From positions 93,418-130,182 of the forward strand of contig MU631354.1 in assembly GCA_026770615.1 (NCBI GenBank): a stretch of DNA of 36,765 nucleotides. Reading direction: 5' to 3'. The notes beneath the pieces are model-generated. The model had not been told where the DNA came from. It saw nothing but the letters and a program-made list of their open reading frames with translations, and ran no database searches. Positions 30,683 to 36,765 of the stretch are shown one piece after another. Each line of letters opens with the position of its first letter. Position 1 is the first letter of the stretch. The stretch comes from Pavlovales sp. CCMP2436 (taxonomy: Eukaryota; Haptophyta; Pavlovophyceae; Pavlovales). A program made the translations under genes and the position numbers.

Positions 30683-30877
30683 GCTGGTCTGAACCCCTCG
30701 CTCCACCTCCACCACCACCACTAACGCGCTTGGTGAGGCTGGTGAGCGCTTGAAGGGCGTGCGAGACGCCCACGCTTCCGTCAGACCGGGCCCGCCTCCC
30801 CGGACCGATGCCGCCTATGCCAGCGCCTCCTCGCGGCACCGGACGCCACCCCGGAAGCCGTACGGACTCAATACTAA

Positions 30878-30935
30878 TATATTTATGATAGGGATTCAAG
30901 CTGGCGTCTGACTGTCCTGAAAGTTGTGCTGATCT
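30878..30935 (+). repeat. Dispersed repeat, copy of 12090-12146
   Basis: Same orientation as the other copy. It lies directly upstream of the SWEET fragment, where that gene's first exons would be expected. Confidence 0.7.
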
Positions 30936-31027
30936 GAGCGCTGCGTCGCCCATTGCCTGCTGTGCCCCCTGGTCAATTAATAACTATATCAATCACACCG
31001 GCCTCCATCTCCATAATTATTGCACAG

Positions 31028-31378
31028 AACAAATTCGTGCTTGCGTCCAACTTTTTCGGCGTGCCTCTGTCGGTGTTCTACCTCGTCAGCGCCCTCCCCC
31101 TCATGGGCGACGACCCACGCCTCGCTCAGCTGAAGGCGGTCCTTGTTGGGGGTGCCACGTACCTCGCCTTTGAGCTCACGGTACTCTCACTCGCTGTGGC
31201 GCCGGACGAGCACGCGGGGATGATGGGCTGCTCCGCGACGGCGGTGTGCATCACAATGTTCGCGGCGCCCCTCGGCACGCTCACGGACGTCGTGCGCCTG
31301 CGCTCGTCCGCGTCCATCTACGCGCCGCTCACCGTCGTGCAGATCGCGAACTGCTCGCTCTGGTCCATGTACGCCATC
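31028..31378 (+). pseudogene. SWEET (MtN3/saliva) sugar transporter fragment
   Basis: A 117-codon exon-like block after a good acceptor (ATTGCACAG) encodes NKFVLASNFFGVPLSVFYL (a membrane span), a further hydrophobic span (AVLVGGATYLAFELTVLSLA), and then the second MtN3 repeat: MFAAPLGTLTDVVRLRSSAS, IYAPLTVVQIANCSLWSMYA. SWEETs have seven spans and move sugars down their gradient. Here the first MtN3 repeat and the last span are missing. A GTACAC donor could end the block at 31378, but no matching exon follows before the FtsJ gene. The frame is otherwise open through 31528, adding about 50 residues from the adjacent fold-back element. Most likely a gene broken at both ends by repeats. Confidence 0.7.
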
Positions 31379-31397
31379 GTACACGGAGGGCAGCGAG

Positions 31398-31743
31398 CAG
31401 TTTACTTTCTTAATTGTAACACGGACGGTGTACACGGAGGGGTGTACGCCATCGTCAGCACTCTGTGTACGCCATCGAGTGTTACAATAAGTGCTGACGG
31501 TGTACACGTCCCAGAGCAGTTATTGTAACACGAGCACGTCGTGTCAGCACTCTGTGTACGCCATCGAGTGTTACAATAAGTGCTGACGGTGTACACGTCC
31601 CAGAGCAGTTATTGTAACACGAGCACGTCGTGTCAGCACTCTGTGTACGCCATCGAGTGTTACAATAAGTGCTGACGGTGTACACGTCCCAGAGCAGTTA
31701 TTGTAACACGAGCACGTCGTGTTACAATTAAGAAAGTAAACTG
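31398..31743. mobile_element. 346-bp fold-back element with perfect 25-bp inverted repeats
   Basis: CAGTTTACTTTCTTAATTGT... at 31398-31422 and its exact complement at 31719-31743 bound the element. AG lies just outside each end. It carries an 89-bp tandem array and no reading frame of its own, so it is non-autonomous. Confidence 0.85.
31454..31720 (+). repeat. Three near-identical 89-bp tandem repeats with internal hairpins
   Basis: Units start with GTCAGCACTCTGTGTACGCC at 31454, 31543 and 31632. Each holds two perfect inverted pairs: GTCAGCACT with AGTGCTGAC, and GTGTTACAATAA with TTATTGTAACAC. The word TGTACGCCATCG in each unit also occurs at the end of the SWEET exon (31368-31379). Confidence 0.9.
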
Positions 31744-31838
31744 AGAGTAGTAACACGATGGCGCCAAATTATTGAGTGAAGCCAACCTCGTGAAGCCAAG
31801 CCGGTGAAGCCAACCTCATCCGCGCCGAGTACGTCCCA

Positions 31839-32635
31839 ATGCAGAGATGTAGTGCCTCCGCCACGTTCAATGCCGTGCACCGGTGCGCTGTCCTCGTCCC
31901 GAGCCGCGGGCGGCACGGCGGCTCGAGCAAAGACTGGCTGAGGCGGCAGGCTGCCGACCCGGCTGTGATCGAGGCGCGCAAGCGCGGCCTGCGCAGCCGC
32001 GCCGCGCTCAAGCTCGAGGAGATGGATCGCGAGCTGCGCCTCTTCCAGCCGCACATGACGGTTGTCGACCTCGGTGCGAGCCCTGGCAGCTGGTGCCAAA
32101 TGGCGGTTACGCGCATCGGCCTCGGGGGGCGGGTGGTCGCCGCAGACTTGCTCCCGATTGAGCCGCTGGACTGCGTGACTGTGCTTAAAATGGATCTGAC
32201 CGCCGCCGACGCCATCGAGCGAATCCGTGCCGCCCTCGGGCCGGGGTCAGCGGCCGACGTGGTACTCAACGACATGGCCCCGAACACGTCTGGTATAAGC
32301 TCCCTCGACCACTGGAAGAGCATCGCGCTGTGCGAGGTAGGCCTCGACGTGGCGCTTGCCGTACTGCTGCCAGGTGGCAGCCTCATTTCCAAGGTACATC
32401 TGTGAGCCCATCACACCTATGAACTCAACTTGATGTACGCCCGTGACGCGCGCCCTTTTTGCGCCCACCGGGTGCGGTCCCGCGGCATACGCAGGTGTTC
32501 ATGGGCGGGGGCGAGACTGAGCTGCGGGTACGGCTCGGCCTGCACTTTGCAAAGGTGAAAGTTCTCAAGCCGGCGAGCTCTCGCAAGGAGTCTCGCGAAG
32601 TCTACATCGCGGCCATGAGCTTCAAGGGCAAGTAG
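31839..32635 (+). CDS. FtsJ/RrmJ-family rRNA 2'-O-methyltransferase (MRM2-like), two exons
   Basis: Exons 31839-32393 and 32495-32635 (101-bp intron, donor GTACAT, acceptor ATACGCAG) give 231 residues. FtsJ enzymes methylate a ribose in large-subunit rRNA using S-adenosylmethionine. Visible: GSSKDWLRRQ and RSRAALKLEEMD at the start of the fold, VVDLGASPGSWCQ as the cofactor loop, NDMAPNTSG, GGSLISKVFMG across the splice, and VLKPASSRKESREVY. The catalytic K-D-K-E set is present as Lys58, Asp145, Lys210 and Glu220. Length is close to bacterial RrmJ (209) plus a short N-terminal extension (QRCSASATFNAVHRCAVLV) that could target a mitochondrion or plastid. Most like the organellar MRM2 branch, but the cytosolic branch cannot be excluded. 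Confidence 0.92.
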
Positions 32636-33608
32636 GAATATGTTTTTTTATAACAATTACCGGTTATGTATGACCGAAAATCTCCAGCTTTCACTGCTTT
32701 GATCGAACATTGGCGGATCCAGTTTCGGTCATGGGCAGCCAGTACATGTGTAAGCCGACTTTTAAGGTGTCCGACGAGCCGGAGGCGCCCGGCCGGCAGG
32801 CCCCCTCGCCGGCAGGCGAAGAAAATTTGTAGCGTCTATTTTAGCTGATTTTAGCCCTTTTTAGCCCGTTTAGCTCATGGAAAGTGCACTTCAAGTCCGC
32901 CTTCTTTGGCCCCTTGGCGCGGCAACCCGCGCGGATAGCCTTGGCGGAGGGTAAGCGGCAATGCGTTTTCTCGCCAAACGCGCGAATTCCCCACCCGAGA
33001 GCTCGCGCGCGGCCAGCGGCGCGTACGCCAAGGGTCCCGCGTCCGTTCTAAGCGTCCCGGCTGGGGTCCTTGAGCGTCGCGGGCACTTGCGCTCAATCAC
33101 GTGGCAACCTGGGCGAGAACAAGCGCCTGCCGCGCGTAAGGCGGGCCGGGCGGCCAATCGGCAAGCTGGGTCTGCACGCAGCATGGAGCACTTCGTGCCT
33201 CGTCGGCCGCACACGAGCGCGTGGGCAAGGTGTGCGGACGCGTAGAACGGACGCGGGGCGCACGTATGTTCTCCAGCGGAGAGCTGACGGTAGCCGCGCG
33301 GCTCACCGCATCTAGGTCTCGCCACGAGCGTGAGCGCGGCACAGGTTCTCGAAGCTGGAGCTCGCCATTGTTTCGAGGGTATCATTGAAAAAAATCACGA
33401 TGGCGGACACTCCCACTACGTGACATACCAATGGATAGGTCGAGAAAGCTAAGATAATGGATGGAACTTCGACAGAGACTATGGAGCTAATGATGGCATC
33501 ATCGAGAGCTTTCGAACGGTACCCCCATCTCCGCCTGGCTCCCAGGGGTGCTTTGAATGGACACCCCCCATAGGCCTACTGGCTGGCCATGCCCCGGAGC
33601 TTAATATG
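32636..33608. other. Intergenic, one weak exon candidate
   Basis: GC-rich frames at about 32880-33300 overlap on both strands and show no motif. A plus-strand block 33316-33452 after a CTAG acceptor encodes VSAAQVLEAGARHCFEGIIE and then HSHYVTYQWIGRES before a TAA. It has a protein-like look and could be the last exon of an unidentified gene. I do not annotate it as a gene. Confidence 0.3.
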
Positions 33609-33941
33609 TTACTCTTCATCCTCTCGCTCATGTGCTCCGAGCTGCGGCGCCCCCCCCTGAACCCGACCCCGTTGAACCGTGCGCTGAGGTTCTGGCTGTG
33701 CGGCTGGCTGCCAGCGTGGCTGCCAGCGTCGTTGCTCACGGCCGAGTCGAGCAGCTCGTTGAAAACTAATGTGACTCCCTTGGCCCGAGGTTACTCTTCA
33801 CCCTCTCGCTGCTGTGCTCCGAGCTGCGGCGCCCCCCCCTGAACCCGACCCCGTTGAACCGTGCGCTGAGGCGCTGGCTGTGCGGCTGGCTGCCAGCGTG
33901 GCTGCCAGCGTCGTTGCCCACGGCCGAGTCGAGCAGCTCGT
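33609..33941 (-). repeat. Tandem duplication of the 3' end of the right-hand gene
   Basis: About 151 bases at 33791-33941 (the C-terminal coding part, NDAGSHAGSQPHSQRLSARF and onward) recur at 33609-33759 with few changes, period 182. The downstream copy keeps an open frame but lies beyond the gene's TAG stop (33766-33768), so it is probably untranslated. Confidence 0.85.
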
Positions 33942-36712
33942 CGAGCCGCTCCTCCTCGAGTTGCGCCAGCAGTCGCAGCGCGCTCTTGGAGTGCACCGGG
34001 AAGTAGGGCAGCCCCCCCCCGCCGCTGCCGCTGCTGTCGCGCTCGGAACGGGAGCGCCGCTCGACGTGCAGGTGGCTCCTGATTTCGTCCGCCTCCGCGC
34101 CGATCGAGCCGCCGCTCGTCGACAGGCGTAGCTGCGCGCGCGCCGACCACTTGCGCAGGCCCACTGCGATGGCGCCGACGGAGAAGTTGCTTGCGACGCG
34201 CTCGGCGTCCGATGGGCCGAAATCCCTGCCCGGGCGCAGCAGCCGCTGCGCACTCAAGCCGCGGCGCTGGTCCCAGACGCGCGGGTGCAGCGGCGGCGGG
34301 AGCGCGTCGGACAGCTCGAGCAGGCCGAGTCCGTTGACCTGCAGCCCCTGCCAGCTCTTGCGCGAGGGCCGCGCCGCGCGCGTCGCCTGTACCCGCAGCA
34401 CCTGCTGCCGCTCCGCGTCGGGCTCCGCGTGCCGCCCCTGCCAGCTGTAGCGCGCCACGCGGACTGCGTCGGGCACCGCGTACCGCCGCTGCCACCCCGA
34501 GCGGATGGGGCTCTGCCGGATGGGGCTCTGGCGGACGGGGGGACTGCTCCTGCGCGCGCCCTCCGCCACTGGGTCGAGCCCCAGCACGCGCACGCGCGCC
34601 AGCCGGCTCGCAGCGAGCGCGGCGGGCGCCGGGTCGAAGAGGCTTGTGTCAAGCGTCACCGCCTTGGCCAGCATCTGCGCCACGAAGACGCGCTGCTCGG
34701 CGAACGGCGCCTCGCCGGCGGCTGCCTCGGCGGGGAGGGCGGGCCACGGCCTCGGGCGCAGCGAGACGTGCACCGTGCCCTTGAGCGGCACCTCCGCCGC
34801 GTGCTCGAAGTAGTAGGCGCGCGGCCGCGCGGCCGCGGCGCAGAGCAGCGCGCAGCCGGGCGCGGGCACGCGGCCCGCGCTGCCCCACACGCGGCGCGGG
34901 TCGGCGTGGCCAGGGAGCAGGAGCCCCGCGCAGACGAGGTCGCTGAACCACTCGGGGCCGCGGTCGGGCGGCCAGAGCACGCTCGCGTCGGTGGCGGGCA
35001 GCAGCGTGCAGCGCCGCCATGACTCGAGGAGCGCCGCCTGCACGTGCGCCTCCACCTGCCGGCCGAGCGGTCCGCCCGCCTGCGCCACCTGCGCGAAGAA
35101 GGCGGAGGGCAGCGCCACGTCCGCCTCCGACACAGGCGGGAGTAGCACCAGCGGCACGCCCAGCACCTGGCACTGCGCGCCAAGCGCGATGGCCGCCTCG
35201 CGCGCGTCGGGCATCACGCACCACGCCGAGGGGCGCAGCTGCGCCGGCCAGCGGCTGCGCGCGGGTGCGGTGTCGTTCGCCTCGCTGGCCGTCGAGTCCT
35301 CCGACATGACGGAGGCGCCCCACTGCCCCGACGCCGTCTCGGTGCGCTCGCGCTGCAGGGTGGGCGGCAGCGGCGCCAAGGGCGTGGGGCTCGTCGACGA
35401 GTGCGCGGCCTCGGGGTCCGGGTCGACGAGCGAGTGGCTGCTCCACTTCCGCCCGCCGTACGTGCGCGCGCGGAGACCCCACGGCGGGCTCCGCACGTGC
35501 GGCGGCGAGGCGCTCGCGGCGCGCTGCGCAGGCGGCGTGACGACCGCCAACTCGCCGGCCGGCGAGACGGAGGCGCGCTGCAGCGGCACCAGCACCAGCC
35601 GGCCGCTGAGCATGCCGAGGACCCCCCTGCCCCTTCTGCTGCCGCGGCGCGAGCCGGCTGGAGGCTCGGCCGCAGCCGCACAGGGCAGCAGCGGCTCGGG
35701 CGGGACCGGCGAGAGTGGCGAGAGCGGCGAGCGCGGCCGCGGCGGCGGCTCGGGCGGAGTGAGGCAGCCCAGCGTGACGATCGCCTCTGTGTGCTCGCGG
35801 AAGACGAGGGGCTTCTCGCGCGCGAACTGGGCGAGCAGCAGCGGGATGGTGGCGAGCACCAGCGTGGCGGGCTGCGAGAGGGACGAGAGGATGCCGCACA
35901 GACGCGCAATCGGCTCCGCGCCCGTCTCGCTCTCGCCGAAGACCTCTACGCGCGTGGCCGCGCCCAAGCCGATGGTGGCGGCGAGCTGCGCGGCGGACGG
36001 GCTGCTGCTGTTAGTTATTGGTTGTTATAGTGGTTGATTGTTGGTTGTTAGTTATTGGTTGCTGTTACAAGCGTTCGGCGAGAACGATTGTGCAGCAACT
36101 CGCGACAGCAGACTAATTCGAATCCGGAGTGGGCCGCATCTGGACAACTGCCAAACAAAGGCAGTCTAGTGTTAAAATTCGGTTTTTTTGAGCTTTATTA
36201 TGAGTGTAAGTTTGAGTTTTTAAGTTTTGAGTTTTGGGTTCTCGATTTTCGAGTTGTTTTGAGTTTTGGGTTTTTGGGTCTTTGGGTTTTTGAGTCTACC
36301 TGCTGCCCTCGCCGCTCTCGCTGCCGACGGTGGAGGTGCTCTCGAAGAGCAGCACCGCCGCGCAGTGCAGCGCCTGCGCCTCGATGAGTGCGCGCAGCAG
36401 CAGCAAGGCGGGCGCGGCGGAGCAAGCGGGTGAATCGTGCAGTACCACCTAGGGGAGGGAGGAGGGGGGGTGGGTTGAGCTCGCCAGAGCTGTGATGAGT
36501 ACTATGGCCTTCGTCAGTATTGGAATTCGTAGTATTCGCATGCGCATTCTTCCGTTCTGATGTATTCTTCTTTAATTCGTGTGGCTATTGTATTATTTTA
36601 TTTTACTTATTATAATTATTTATTATAATTATTATTGATTTCGTGTATTCCCTACCAGCACGTACTGCCGCTCCACCGCTCGCACGTGCACGCCGATCGC
36701 ACGCGCAATGCC
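33766..36712 (-). CDS. Unrecognised protein, three exons seen, 5' end outside the window
   Basis: Exons 36712-36656, 36448-36300 and about 36001-33766 join in frame (donors GTAGGG and GTAGAC; acceptors CCGCAG, CCCTAG and CAGCAG) to at least 813 residues. The N-terminal 160 residues seen alternate strands and helices (VHVRAVERQYVLVVLHDSPA, ALLLLRALIEAQALHCAAVL, LAATIGLGAATRVEVFG, TLVLATIPLLLAQF, EHTEAIVTLGC), like a Rossmann or RecA-type fold without a nucleotide-binding motif, as in Elongator subunits ELP5/ELP6. This likeness is only structural and weak. A second globular part (CVMPDAREAAIALGAQCQVL ... PEWFSDLVCAGLLL) follows a long disordered stretch. The C terminus is low-complexity and its coding end has been tandemly duplicated downstream. 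I do not assign a function. Confidence 0.65.
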
Positions 36713-36718
36713 CTGCGG

Positions 36719-36765
36719 GAGGGGGGGGAGTGTGTTTTGCAAACGAGGGGGGGGCGGGTGGGGGG
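36719..36765. other. G-rich right edge
   Basis: G-rich on the plus strand, equal to a C-rich pyrimidine tract on the minus strand. It fits the polypyrimidine tract before the acceptor of the exon at 36712. Confidence 0.5.

Noticed and set aside
31454..31720. CRISPR array from the 89-bp repeats
   Set aside because: The copies are contiguous with no spacers and sit inside an inverted-repeat element.
32875..33385. Overlapping frames on both strands
   Set aside because: No frame shows a motif or splice-consistent continuation. Only a weak last-exon candidate at 33316-33452 was noted.

Overview
This window is nuclear DNA from a eukaryote. The genes are GC-rich, and conserved domains join cleanly across spliceosomal GT-AG introns of about 80 to 500 bp. 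The spaces between genes hold AT-rich DNA, microsatellites and small transposon-like repeats. A flagellated microalga or related protist, for example a haptophyte-like alga, fits best: there is a STIL-type centriole protein, a SWEET-type sugar transporter fragment, a very GC-rich coding style and frequent GTGCGY 5' splice sites. The lineage is an inference and cannot be fixed from the sequence alone. One assembly gap (N run 15533-15699) lies beside a 77-base C tract.

Layout, left to right. 2-673: decayed C-terminal part of a mobile-element-like protein with one in-frame stop. 674-1607: repeats. 1608-2348 (-): small two-exon SET-domain methyltransferase. 3247-3849 (-): small two-exon gene resembling tRNA-splicing endonuclease subunit Sen15, divergent from and only 35 bp away from 3885-8472 (+), a four-exon PRP16/DHX38 splicing helicase. 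8473-14107: repeat-rich region with a broken tandem-repeat protein, two 167-bp-class MITE copies, a 1.9-kb element bounded by inverted repeats, and an AAACGCCAG minisatellite. 14108-17503 (-): CNH + VPS9 + GRAM-like protein, probably a Rab5-type exchange factor. It is divergent from 17647-22688 (+), a six-exon molybdenum-cofactor sulfurase whose introns are full of microsatellites. 23157-25752 (-): three-exon STIL/Ana2/SAS-5-like centriole assembly protein. 25753-27864: 203-bp satellite, an inverted copy of the left-end repeat, a tRNA-like fragment and a third MITE. 27865-29161 (+): secreted or organellar alpha/beta hydrolase. 29162-31743: repeats, a truncated leucine-rich-repeat gene (-) and a SWEET transporter fragment (+) that runs into a fold-back element. 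31839-32635 (+): FtsJ/RrmJ rRNA 2'-O-methyltransferase. 33766-36712 (-): three exons of an unrecognised protein that continues past the right edge.

The genes do not form one pathway. They look like ordinary housekeeping neighbours (RNA processing, membrane traffic, cofactor maturation, centriole assembly) separated by repeats. The most notable patterns are: (1) at least three introns carry a second copy of an exon/intron boundary, as expected if introns arise or grow by short tandem duplication; (2) the CNH-VPS9-GRAM domain combination; (3) a STIL homologue with a recognisable N-terminal core; (4) a fold-back element with an 89-bp hairpin-rich array at the broken end of the SWEET gene. All exon joins were made by eye from reading frame, splice dinucleotides and conserved motifs. 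None has transcript support here.
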